In this document: piece by piece, positions 37,801 to 41,800 of the stretch
Numbering within the stretch: the stretch's first letter is position 1
Layout: every line of letters starts with the position of its first letter
From: Reticulitermes speratus
Lineage: Eukaryota; Arthropoda; Insecta; Blattodea; Rhinotermitidae
DNA length: 64,000 nt
Assembly (NCBI GenBank): GCA_021186555.1
Contig: JAJKFL010000039.1
Location: 36,932,733-36,996,732 of the forward strand
Direction of reading: 5' to 3'
The notes under the pieces: model-generated
Told to the model about the DNA's origin: nothing
What the model saw: the letters and a program-made list of their open reading frames with translations, nothing else
The model's database searches: none
Made by a program: the position numbers and the translations under genes

Positions 37801-38258
37801 TCATTACAATAGAATTTCAGTGCTCTACGTATAAATATAGGACTTTATCACATCTGTATTGTGTATTATATTTAGTGTAAGGAATATACGTGGGTAGAGG
37901 GTGGTCTTCTCAGAGCCATATTCATCAAGTCAATAATGTTTCTCAAACTCAGAAGCACATGGACATGAGGGCAATGAAGTGGGTCAGCTGCCGCACATTA
38001 ATGTCAGAGGAGTCCCAAAGAGAGAGCTGTCATAAAGCTTACTGTTCAAGTTCATACGGAATTGAAATTCTGCATGCACCATGTATTTTATCATTATGGA
38101 GAGTCCATCTGCTCTTCTAATTGTATTAATTCATATTTTGTATTTGTAATTTTTAGGCTCGGCAACCAGTGCTGGAAGTGGAATTGTTCACGAGTGATGG
38201 ATCTGAATTAATATTGCAGCCTCTATTGGATGAAGGTCTACTTAGAGTACAAAACTAA
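1724..38258 (+). CDS. Multi-Tudor protein, RNF17/Qin (TDRD4)-like, C-terminal part
   Basis: Twenty-one coding exons join in one frame with GT-AG sites: 1724-1886, 2565-2681, 3964-4063, 4303-4478, 6488-6714, 7599-7665, 8610-8821, 11227-11377, 13312-13524, 16048-16187, 18185-18296, 18846-19074, 23678-23829, 24306-24449, 28046-28162, 28825-29223, 30540-30674, 32357-32447, 34195-34339, 36103-36265, 38157-38258 (TAA). They give about 1117 residues; the 5' exons lie outside the window. Five Tudor modules are visible, ending or centred near residues 1-55, 75-185, 330-420, 610-720 and 915-1050. Modules 2, 4 and 5 carry the diagnostic WYR(A/G)..V and YVDYGN strings. Proteins of this class bind symmetrically dimethylated arginine on Piwi proteins in germline granules. 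Five modules spaced roughly 250-300 residues apart fit RNF17/Qin better than the densely packed Tudor/TDRD6 proteins. The RING and B-box region that would settle this is not in view, so a TDRD1- or Tudor-type protein remains possible. Confidence is high for multi-Tudor and moderate for RNF17/Qin. Confidence 0.88.
2565..4478 (+). CDS. Tudor gene exons: Tudor module 2 (canonical)
   Basis: Three exons (2565-2681, 3964-4063, 4303-4478) encode an extended Tudor module. It opens with [16 protein letters not shown], a typical leading strand. A helical segment with [12 protein letters not shown] follows, then the core with [10 protein letters not shown] and [10 protein letters not shown]. The aromatic residues plus the Asn of DYGN form a complete cage, so this module should bind dimethylarginine. 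A LINE 3' end (about 3077-3740) sits in the intron between the first two exons. Confidence 0.9.
3077..3745 (+). repeat. RTE/BovB-like LINE 3' end (C-terminal ORF2 relic)
   Basis: Frames broken by shifts encode pieces typical of the extreme C-terminus of insect endonuclease-reverse transcriptases: [40 protein letters not shown] and a segment with [10 protein letters not shown]. The end of the unit reads about TTTGGGTTCCATAAAATG and CTCCATGGATTTAGTTAG. Related 3' ends occur at about 5935-6235, 23920-24110, 51765-52365 and 61200-61400 on the same strand, and at 9180-9300 and 63540-63790 on the other. LINE membership is fairly certain; the clade name is an inference from wording of the peptide. 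Confidence 0.75.
5935..6235 (+). repeat. LINE 3' end, same family as 3.1 kb copy
   Basis: The sequence matches the 3' part of the copy at 3.4-3.7 kb, including TTTTGGTGGGGAAACCTGA, GGTAATATTAAAATGGAT, TTTGGGTTCCATAAGATG and CTCCATGGATTTA. It is 5'-truncated, with no open frame of note. Confidence 0.7.
6488..7665 (+). CDS. Tudor gene exons: distal SN-like part of module 2 and linker
   Basis: Exons 6488-6714 and 7599-7665. The first begins [11 protein letters not shown] right after the core, as extended Tudor modules do, and continues with strands such as [19 protein letters not shown] and a helix ending in LLVREGYAT. This matches the staphylococcal-nuclease-like half of an extended Tudor domain. 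The second, only 67 nt, encodes a Ser/Pro-rich linker with four consecutive prolines. The phases (2 then 0) join exactly. Confidence 0.85.
6802..6850 (-). other. Hammerhead-like motif (solo copy)
   Basis: Read on the - strand: CTGAAGA (6846-6840), T, a hairpin closed by GGGAC/GTCCC, then GAAA, TGTCAG and TA. Flanking GTTTG and CAAAC can pair as helix I. This matches the hammerhead core order except for the extra T after CTGAAGA. Confidence 0.45.
8610..13524 (+). CDS. Tudor gene exons: Tudor module 3 (degenerate cage)
   Basis: Exons 8610-8821, 11227-11377 and 13312-13524. The module opens with [18 protein letters not shown], then a helix, then the core [14 protein letters not shown] followed by [15 protein letters not shown]. 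The WYRA strand is intact, but KDIAEVE replaces the usual DYGN. The cage therefore lacks key residues and probably does not bind dimethylarginine. The SN-like half follows with [18 protein letters not shown]. The introns hold a SINE at about 8885-9110, an AT-rich repeat pair (about 9840-9950 and 10530-10640), a SINE at about 11413-11735 and the 12.3 kb repeat. Confidence 0.88.
8885..9110 (+). repeat. tRNA-like SINE, family A
   Basis: This is a diverged copy of the family seen more clearly at 11.4, 46.2, 51.2 and 55.4 kb. It keeps a B-box-like GGTTCAATTCCCAGCAG and the body text CTGACCACTCAATCCCATCTAG. The 5' tRNA-like part is truncated. Confidence 0.6.
9180..9300 (-). repeat. LINE 3' end fragment, reverse orientation
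   Basis: The complementary strand matches the 3' tail of the RTE-like family, including the blocks around AAGAAGTTCCCAAACTTTGG and ATGTTCACAGGAGACCACTG. It is too diverged to show a frame. Confidence 0.5.
9384..9526. repeat. Small inverted-repeat element
   Basis: GACTGTCTTCTGG at 9384 faces its complement CCAGAAGACAGT near 9514, with imperfect complementarity further in. The right arm retains an eroded AAAACATTGG block at the place where the hammerhead-like family has GAAAC-N4-G. Confidence 0.45.
9840..10660. repeat. Dispersed repeat pair with CA microsatellite tail
   Basis: About 9840-9950 and 10530-10640 share blocks such as AATTTCACATTCC, TGGTT.AGTAGTTA and GAAGAAAATTTT. The segment 10150-10220 ends in (CA)n after an ATGAAAATCAGTCAGCTGG block, a design common at the 3' end of arthropod repeats. 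No coding potential is seen. Confidence 0.5.
11413..11735 (+). repeat. tRNA-derived SINE, family A (good copy)
   Basis: The head has an A-box-like region (GGGATAGTGTAATCGGTATA) and a B-box-like GGGGTTCAAGTCCC, the polymerase III promoter layout of tRNA-derived SINEs. The body runs through the ACTGGGTTTCTTTCCCGGGG block to a pyrimidine-rich end. It lies just inside the intron after the 11227-11377 exon. Confidence 0.8.
12300..12790. repeat. Dispersed repeat, shared with 24.6 and 26.8 kb
   Basis: 12340-12600 aligns by eye with 24640-24905 through blocks CAGCTCCCACTGGACAGAT, ATGAAATTTGATAT and TTCTTAGAATGAGAAATGTT. The continuation at 12604-12790 matches 26820-26985 and about 54235-54300 (GGCAACAATGGTT and AACACACCT). 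It appears to be one long non-coding repeat, perhaps a retroelement UTR. Confidence 0.55.
13799..13965. repeat. Short inverted repeat (21-nt arms)
   Basis: 13799-13819 and 13945-13965 are exact reverse complements (GCTCATGAAACAGCAATTTG plus one base), separated by 125 nt. No gene is seen between them. Confidence 0.6.
14385..14526. repeat. Inverted-repeat element with hammerhead-like core
   Basis: The arms TAGTCTTCTTGGTGGTTAC... and its complement ...GTAACTACCCACAAGACTG face each other. The right arm carries an eroded motif: CTAAAGA-T, hairpin, GAAA-CAATGG-TA (about 14476-14513). Confidence 0.5.
14843..15353. repeat. Long palindrome: 239-nt arms, 33-nt loop
   Basis: 14843-15081 and 15115-15353 are near-perfect reverse complements of equal length around a loop at 15082-15114. 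The few differences include CATTATCAG against CATCATCAG. The right arm carries the best hammerhead-like motif at 15250-15302 and the left arm its mirror. No open frame of note. It lies in the intron between the exons at 13312-13524 and 16048-16187. Confidence 0.9.
15250..15302 (+). ncRNA. Candidate hammerhead ribozyme motif (best copy)
   Basis: In order: CCCC (15256-15259), CTGATGA (15260-15266), an extra T, GACT-loop-AGTC (15268-15282), GAAA (15283-15286), CATATG (15287-15292), TA, GGGG (15295-15298). The CCCC/GGGG can form helix I, GACT/AGTC helix II, and A-C...G-T a two-pair helix III with a four-base loop. The order and spacing match a type I hammerhead. The extra T between CTGATGA and helix II is not canonical, so activity is uncertain. 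Confidence 0.5.
15688..15955 (-). repeat. tRNA-like SINE, family A, reverse orientation
   Basis: The complement of the 15.69-15.95 kb text matches the family at 11.4 kb, with a B-box-like GGTTCAATTCC and the body CTGACCACTCACCTCCAC. It is diverged but nearly full length. Confidence 0.7.
16048..18296 (+). CDS. Tudor gene exons: linker between modules 3 and 4
   Basis: Exons 16048-16187 and 18185-18296. The first encodes [14 protein letters not shown] and [17 protein letters not shown], which looks like the closing strand and helix of module 3. The second encodes a charged helical segment with [15 protein letters not shown]. They join through AG|G. The first has a mediocre donor (GTGGTA), and a mariner element begins 18 bp beyond it. 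Confidence 0.85.
16206..17505 (-). mobile_element. mariner-family transposon, 1300 bp, inactive
   Basis: The terminal inverted repeats start CGAGGTGCTATCCAAAAGTT on the left and TGAAGTGCTACCCAAAAATT on the complement of the right end, each next to a TA dinucleotide, the mariner target duplication. The length is the usual 1.3 kb. The transposase on the - strand is interrupted by stops and has lost a catalytic Asp, so the copy is a relic. It lies inside an intron of the Tudor gene. Confidence 0.92.
16340..17392 (-). pseudogene. mariner transposase pseudogene
   Basis: The frame starts at the ATG at 17392-17390 and runs to 16340. It meets a TGA at codon 5 and another TGA directly after WFNRFKNG (17173-17171), where relatives have Arg, so a CGA to TGA change is likely. 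Otherwise the frame is intact. The HTH-bearing N-terminus, [18 protein letters not shown] (first Asp) and [14 protein letters not shown] (third Asp) are recognisable. The second catalytic block reads HHNNAPMH in place of HHDNAP.H, so Asp is replaced by Asn. The DD34D triad is therefore broken as well. Confidence 0.92.
17861..18022. repeat. Palindromic element, 52-nt perfect arms
   Basis: 17861-17912 and 17971-18022 are exact reverse complements. The outer 98 bases on the right (about 17965-18062) also match the complement of 14800-14900, so this belongs to the same family as the 14.8-kb palindrome. The left half contains a hammerhead-like motif on the - strand (CTGATGA at 17946-17940); the right arm lacks its mirror. 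Confidence 0.8.
18330..18735. repeat. Two hammerhead-motif elements in tandem
   Basis: A first motif lies at 18389-18427 (CTGAAGA, T, hairpin, GAAA-CATCAG-TA). A second lies at 18629-18660: CTGAAGA, T, GGCC-AGGTT-GGCC, GAAA, CATG. The second sits in an inverted repeat whose outer arms are about 18472-18525 and 18680-18735 (AATAACACATCAATCACAAC and its near complement). Confidence 0.55.
18846..24449 (+). CDS. Tudor gene exons: acidic linker and Tudor module 4 (canonical)
   Basis: Exons 18846-19074, 23678-23829 and 24306-24449. The first starts with a Ser/Glu/Asp-rich linker ([10 protein letters not shown]), then the leading strand of module 4 ([15 protein letters not shown]). The second supplies a helix and the strand [16 protein letters not shown]. 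The third contains [13 protein letters not shown], giving a complete aromatic cage. The 4.6-kb intron between the first two holds an inverted-repeat element, a tandem repeat, a SINE and a jockey-type RT relic. Confidence 0.9.
19118..19357. repeat. Palindromic element with mirrored motifs
   Basis: GAGATCTGTGCCCTTCTGGG on the left faces its near complement ending CACAGATCTC on the right. Both arms carry TTACCAACGTTTCGGGACAA or its complement, so two head-to-head copies of the hammerhead-like motif exist (19163-19210 on -, 19270-19309 on +). It starts 44 bp past the donor of the 18846-19074 exon. Confidence 0.75.
20158..20480. repeat. Tandem repeat, about 136-bp unit, 2.4 copies
   Basis: The unit begins GGCTTTTAT/GGCTTTTAGC, passes TTTATAAAGTCAGCTTGTATC and AATACACACAATAA.GTTCC, and ends at TATTATGAAACA. 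Copies start near 20158, 20293 and 20430. The flanks to 20780 also repeat the block CGCTTATAGCAAAACAGAA twice (20611, 20749). Confidence 0.75.
21425..21680 (-). repeat. tRNA-like SINE, family B, with (GAAT)n
   Basis: The complement matches the copy at 36.95-37.25 kb: GGCCCAGGTGGTTGG head, GGAACCCAGGTTCC around the B box, and the GTGGACAAAGTGGCACTGGG body. A (GAAT)6-like microsatellite marks its end near 21460-21485. Confidence 0.65.
22010..22830 (+). pseudogene. jockey-type reverse transcriptase relic
   Basis: Broken frames encode [41 protein letters not shown]-like text, [16 protein letters not shown] and the catalytic box [13 protein letters not shown]. Order and spacing match the fingers-palm part of jockey/CR1-group non-LTR retrotransposons. 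Several stops and frameshifts show it is dead. Confidence 0.8.
23920..24110 (+). repeat. Diverged LINE 3' end
   Basis: GGGAAGATAATATTAAGATG and the tail through TCTGTGGAATTAG correspond to the 3.5-kb LINE tail. The fragment lies in the 0.48-kb intron between the two exons of Tudor module 4. Confidence 0.5.
24560..24930. repeat. Second copy of the 12.3-kb repeat
   Basis: It shares CAGCTCCCACTGGACGGAT, ATGAAATTTGATAT, GGGTACTTTACGTG and TTCTTAGAATGAGAAATGTT with 12340-12600. It ends in an ACATAC/ATACATA microsatellite. Confidence 0.6.
25440..26815 (-). pseudogene. jockey-type reverse transcriptase relic, reverse strand
   Basis: The - strand encodes [56 protein letters not shown] and, after a break, [14 protein letters not shown] (about 26090-26130), followed by [18 protein letters not shown]. 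These are RT motifs of the jockey group. The 5' end is replaced at 26815 by another repeat. Frame breaks mark it as non-functional. Confidence 0.85.
26815..26985. repeat. Third copy of dispersed repeat (12.6-kb part)
   Basis: ATATGGTAGAGCCAGACAGG, GGCACATGCACTTTATATGC and ACAACAATGGTTACAGGAAC correspond to 12610-12780. It abuts the RT relic, which suggests one inserted into, or recombined with, the other. Confidence 0.6.
27651..27731. repeat. Tandem repeat, 26-27 bp x 3
   Basis: Three consecutive units of TTAGTGGCC(C)GGAACAGCC followed by ATTTTGCG; the third has GAAACAGCC. The rest of 26990-28040 shows no gene. Confidence 0.85.
28046..29223 (+). CDS. Tudor gene exons: SN-like strand and long acidic linker
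   Basis: Exons 28046-28162 and 28825-29223. The first ([20 protein letters not shown]) continues the SN-like fold of module 4. The second, 399 nt, is the longest exon seen in this gene. After [20 protein letters not shown] it encodes roughly 100 residues dominated by Glu and Asp (for example [13 protein letters not shown]), probably disordered. It ends in [13 protein letters not shown]. Such acidic linkers are common between Tudor modules in germ-granule scaffolds. Confidence 0.87.
29224..30539. other. Intron without recognisable gene; repeat block near 30.0 kb
   Basis: About 29995-30150 shares GATG/GGTGAAGCCAGTT, CAGTGATAA and spaced ATATC-type blocks with 37425-37580, so both are copies of one diverged repeat. 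No frame or RNA gene stands out in the remainder. Confidence 0.4.
30540..36265 (+). CDS. Tudor gene exons: Tudor module 5 (canonical)
   Basis: Exons 30540-30674, 32357-32447, 34195-34339 and 36103-36265. The module opens with [18 protein letters not shown], passes through a helix with [15 protein letters not shown], and has the core [12 protein letters not shown] and [13 protein letters not shown] with a full aromatic cage. The last exon supplies the SN-like half ([13 protein letters not shown] and [13 protein letters not shown]). All phases agree (0, 1, 2, 0). Confidence 0.9.
30879..31246. mobile_element. mariner/IS630-type MITE, 368 bp
   Basis: The ends are inverted repeats of about 32 bp (CAGGGTGTTCAAAAAGAAAT on the left; CAAAGTGTTCAAAAAGAAAT on the complement of the right), each next to TA. 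The interior on the - strand keeps a transposase scrap, [16 protein letters not shown], like the PPRSPDL.P.DF block around the third catalytic residue. It is therefore an internally deleted derivative. Confidence 0.85.
31383..31430. repeat. (GT)n/(GC)n/(G)n microsatellite
   Basis: Runs of GTGTGTGTGTGTG, GCGCGCGCGCGCG and GGGGGGGG follow one another. Alternating purine-pyrimidine of this kind can adopt Z-DNA. Confidence 0.9.
31758..32105. repeat. Inverted-repeat element with mirrored motifs
   Basis: Arms 31758-31857 and 32005-32105 are diverged reverse complements (TTTTATAAAACCAA, ACATAATATTAATCCACTCC and partners). The right arm contains CTCC-CTGATGA-T-hairpin-GAAA-CACA-TA-GGAG (32006-32045), where CTCC/GGAG pair exactly. 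The left arm holds an eroded mirror copy. Confidence 0.7.
33380..33612 (-). repeat. tRNA-like SINE, family C
   Basis: On the complementary strand the head GTCTAAGGCATAGGCCTGTG and the B-box-like GCAGGTTTGAATAC indicate a tRNA-derived SINE. A body with GCAGAGACCT and CACTCAGTAGGACTCCT (+ strand) is shared with the copy at 35.2 kb. Confidence 0.7.
35160..35885 (-). repeat. tRNA-like SINE, family C, split by a hAT MITE
   Basis: 35160-35373 matches 33390-33600, and the sequence resumes at 35858 with GGTACAGCCACCAGG. The intervening 484 bp are the MITE below. Confidence 0.75.
35374..35857. mobile_element. hAT-type MITE, 484 bp, with 8-bp target duplication
   Basis: The ends CAGTGGTTCCCA and TGGGAACCACTG are inverted repeats typical of hAT elements. 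The element is bounded by CCTTAGAC on both sides (35366-35373 and 35858-35865), an 8-bp duplication as hAT transposases make. The unoccupied SINE at 33.6 kb has the same CCTTAGAC once. The interior is AT-rich and non-coding. Confidence 0.93.
36491..36574. repeat. Small hairpin repeat
   Basis: TGGGATACAGCATTGTGTCA and the complement of GACACATCATCTTATCCCA face each other, with GGTTCC/GGAACC at the inner end. The outer arm resembles the GGGATATTACACGGTGTCGTG arm at 19.1 kb. Confidence 0.55.
36953..37245 (+). repeat. tRNA-derived SINE, family B (good copy)
   Basis: The head TGGCTCAGGCGGTTAGTCG and the B box GGGTTCGATCC reproduce the tRNA promoter layout. The body carries GTGGACAAAGTGGCACTGGG. 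The end is a poly(A)/(AT)n tail at about 37238-37258. Confidence 0.85.
38157..38258 (+). CDS. Tudor gene terminal coding exon
   Basis: The acceptor TTTTAG is at 38151-38156. The exon encodes the last strands of module 5 ([19 protein letters not shown]) and ends LLRVQN with TAA at 38256-38258. I found no AATAAA on the + strand between the stop and 38700. The only nearby canonical poly(A) signal, at 38646-38651, is on the other strand and belongs to CSTF2. Confidence 0.85.
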   Translation, partial: ARQPVLEVELFTSDGSELILQPLLDEGLLRVQN

Positions 38259-38645
38259 GAACAGTGAGCATTTTGGTAGTTTAATGTATTTATTGCTGAG
38301 GACTTTTTATGTTTGTATGCAAGGATATGTTGGAGATTTCATTTTTGTGTCCAAAGTTGAAGGATGGGAGTAACGCATACAAGTACTTCCCCATCTGTCA
38401 TTCAGTATGCTGTTTCAGTAAAACCTGTGTCAGAAACAGTATTACATATGCAGTTGAGTGAGTCATTGATGACAGTCTGGGCCATGTGGTCCCACCACAG
38501 ATGACAGATCTTAAATGTAAAGTACACATGGAACAGAAAAGAAAAGAAAAAAGCTTACACAGTAATGTTTCTTAATTTTTTTTCCAATTTAGTCTTATAC
38601 AACATTACATATGATAAATGTTCTTGCAGTGATAAATCTGTACTG

Positions 38646-38651
38646 TTTATT
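38646..38651 (-). terminator. CSTF2: CSTF2 poly(A) signal AATAAA
   Basis: TTTATT on the + strand reads AATAAA on the - strand, 111 nt past the CSTF2 stop. It is the first canonical signal after the stop. Confidence 0.65.
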
Positions 38652-38761
38652 TTCAATGTTGTTACAGTGAATTACTCTGCATTACTATGCCACAGTTTAC
38701 ACTAAAGATATGATGCTGGTCAGTTTTGAACACCGAAAAGATAAATGATAATTCTTCTGCT

Positions 38762-38881
38762 TTAACGCTGAGTGCTCTTGGCAATTTGTTCTTTCAGGAC
38801 AAGAATACTTTGCCGCTGTTCAGGTGGTAGCATTGCTATCTGTTCATCTGACAGTTGCAAGACTTGCATGATGAGTGCAGC
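38762..38881 (-). CDS. CSTF2: CSTF2 exon 8: C-terminal domain
   Basis: It encodes [18 protein letters not shown], then [20 protein letters not shown] and Arg before TAA. This small helical domain binds Pcf11 in relatives and is among the most conserved parts of the protein. Confidence 0.97.
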   Translation of the reverse strand, partial: AALIMQVLQLSDEQIAMLPPEQRQSILVLKEQIAKSTQR

Positions 38882-41800
38882 CTAGAAAAAAAAAAAAGAT
38901 ATAATATTTTTTTTTTAGTGTTAAAGAAACATTCACATCAGTACATGTGTTCGTATGGATCATAAACCAACATGATGCATTCACTCAGCCATGATTCATT
39001 GTGTTACTTTAATTTTTGTGTTACAAAAACATTCAGATTAGTGTATGTGTTCATATGGATCATAAACCAACATGACGTATACACTCGGCTGTGACTCATT
39101 GTGTTATTTCCCATGTAACAATATGTTTATTATAGTACTCGCAAACTTTTTGTAATATAACATGTATATTTTCTACCTCTGAATGATGAATATTTACAAT
39201 ATAACAGTAGCCAGTATCTGTAAAAATTAGATGGGAAGGAACAGTCAGCAGTGAGAAGAACTAGATGTAAAGTGGTATACACCTGAAGCCAAGAGTGGTA
39301 GTGTGAGTGGGATGAAATAAATCTAGAAGTACAGTGTTGGCTGTCAGTTCCATTGTACTCTTCAGTGTTTCTATAAACACAGTAATCCCAAATCATGAAT
39401 GGAAATATTTCCCAGAAAACATTTTCCCTCTTTCCTTACATTTACACACACATTTGCCATATGATTTTTCACATCATTGGGTAATGCTTAGGTTCCTAGA
39501 CAAATTGGAGAAGTACTTGATTGACAGTCAGCTCCAGAAAGGAACTGCATCATTTTTACTGGTACTATGATCTAGATTCAGTCTAGGTACCTCCAAGACT
39601 CAAGTCAGGTGTATTATTGCTTGCCCAGCTTGCATATTACCTATACAAGCCTAACAAATATGTCTTCCTGTGGTTCTTTACCTTTTCTTGATCTGAAGCA
39701 CCGCTGCCGCCACTACTACCACCACCACCCCCACTACTAATAGGAGACATGGTTGGGCCACCTCCAGGACGGGGAACTAGTGTAGCTGGTATGCCAGGCT
39801 GAGGTTGGCGAGGAGCCACTACTGGCATGGGGACAGCACCTGTACAGATAATCACAGAGATGATGATGATGTGCAACCTCCTTCACATGATAAACATGAT
39901 GCCGAACACTCTTATTACATCAGACTTCCCTGTAATTTGCATGCCATCTGTACGTGAATTCAGATATCGCTTCATCTCACAGTGACCTGTGCCTTTAGAG
40001 GTGAAAATAGCATCCACAAATATTCCCAAACCACTTTCATAAAAACTTGATAATGCTTGGTATTAATTTCAATTTCTACTCGATTGCCATAGTCAAGAAA
40101 AACGGCAAAAAGAAGTTAGCACAAAAAGTATGATCAATCACTAGTTCTCAGCAGTGAAAGCATTAAGGTCTTCTCTGGAGATTGTTGGGGGAATTCCCAT
40201 CTGCCAGCCAGAATTTATGGGGGCACCCACCTCCCCTACTTGACACATCTACCTTGGTTCATTATGAAATGTATCTCAAAAGCAGAGCCACTACAAATTC
40301 CAAAATGTGTAAGCTGCAAGCACATAGTAACAAAAATGAAGATCTAATGATTCCTGCATTTTGACTATTTTCATACTCATGTGTTACATACAAGTAGACA
40401 ACATAGGCACAAAACTAATCATTGACATACTTACACAAAAGCAATCTAAACTATTGAAACCTGGTTATAGTTTTCATCCACACTGCAACCACTAATTCTC
40501 TCATATGTTATGGTGCACCATTACCAGAGTTTCTCATACACTTGCTGACAGAAATTCTTACCAGTTCGTGGATCAATTCTCTCCCTTGGATCACGCGCTG
40601 GAAACCGATCTGCAGTTCCCACTCGAGGGTCACGGGGAAAGCTGAAAAGATCTCATATTTTATTCTGACAGGAAAATATCTATAAATAACTGCTATACCT
40701 TGTTACTTCCATTACTTTCCTTCACAAATCCATCCAAGATATGTTGTGTGATTGCAACAAAAATAAAGAAAGATACATTGTTATGAGGTTTTGAAGTTCA
40801 GTCGTTGTTGTATTCCATCTCAATAATTATTCAAAATATTGTCATGTGCAATTAGTAGTTCCATTTGATGGTGTATATGTAATATGTATTGCTTATTAGT
40901 TCCTTACAGCAAAACTGCATTACTTCAGTACTGGATTATTCAAATAGGAGCCAGGCTACTGTAGTTGGTACAGTCATTAGGCTACCATCTAGATGATGGA
41001 GGACTTGTTGTTAGCCTACTCAACAGGTTATTATTACAAAACAATTTTTTCGCCATCAAATTAATCTTTGTGTATTTCCTGTAGCTTTTACTTCCTCTAA
41101 ACTGTTATAAACTTTTTAACCTCTTCCAATACATTCATGAATTTTTTCTATGGCATTATACAAAGTCATTATTTTATATGTTCACAACTGCTAGTCACTT
41201 CCCATTAGGTCCCTTATGTTAATGCCAGCCATATTGATTGGCTTATTCCCTTAAATACAGAATCAACAGATCATGATTATATTGTAACATGCTACAAGAC
41301 GCACTGTAACTGTAAACAACCAACCTCTCGGCTGAATCCACAAGTTGCGGGCTGCAACAGACAACACAAATTAATGACCACGGTGAATACTACATTCATA
41401 TCAGCCAAACATGTAATAATTTTCATAACATCAGTTACTTACTGGTCAGGAAGAAAATTCTCCCGTGTATCTCGGGGAGGAACCTGAGGAGCAGGTACTG
41501 GGGCAATTATTGGCACTCTCAGATCTTGGTCACCCATACGAGACATACGTGGATCCATCTGTCGTAAGTCTACATCTGGTGCCACAAATGTTGGTGTTTG
41601 GTTTTGGCCCGCTGGAGGAATAGGACCTGCTCTGGGAGTTCCCGGCACTGTGCCAGGTCCTGTCCACCCTTCTTCACGTGGTGCAGCAGGAGCAGCAGCT
41701 GCTGCTGGAGGAACTGCCACTGGAGTTGGCTGTGATACTGGAGGCTTTTCTGCTGGTAGTAGAGGAGTTGGTATTGGGTTAGCTTTATGTAGCATACTCT

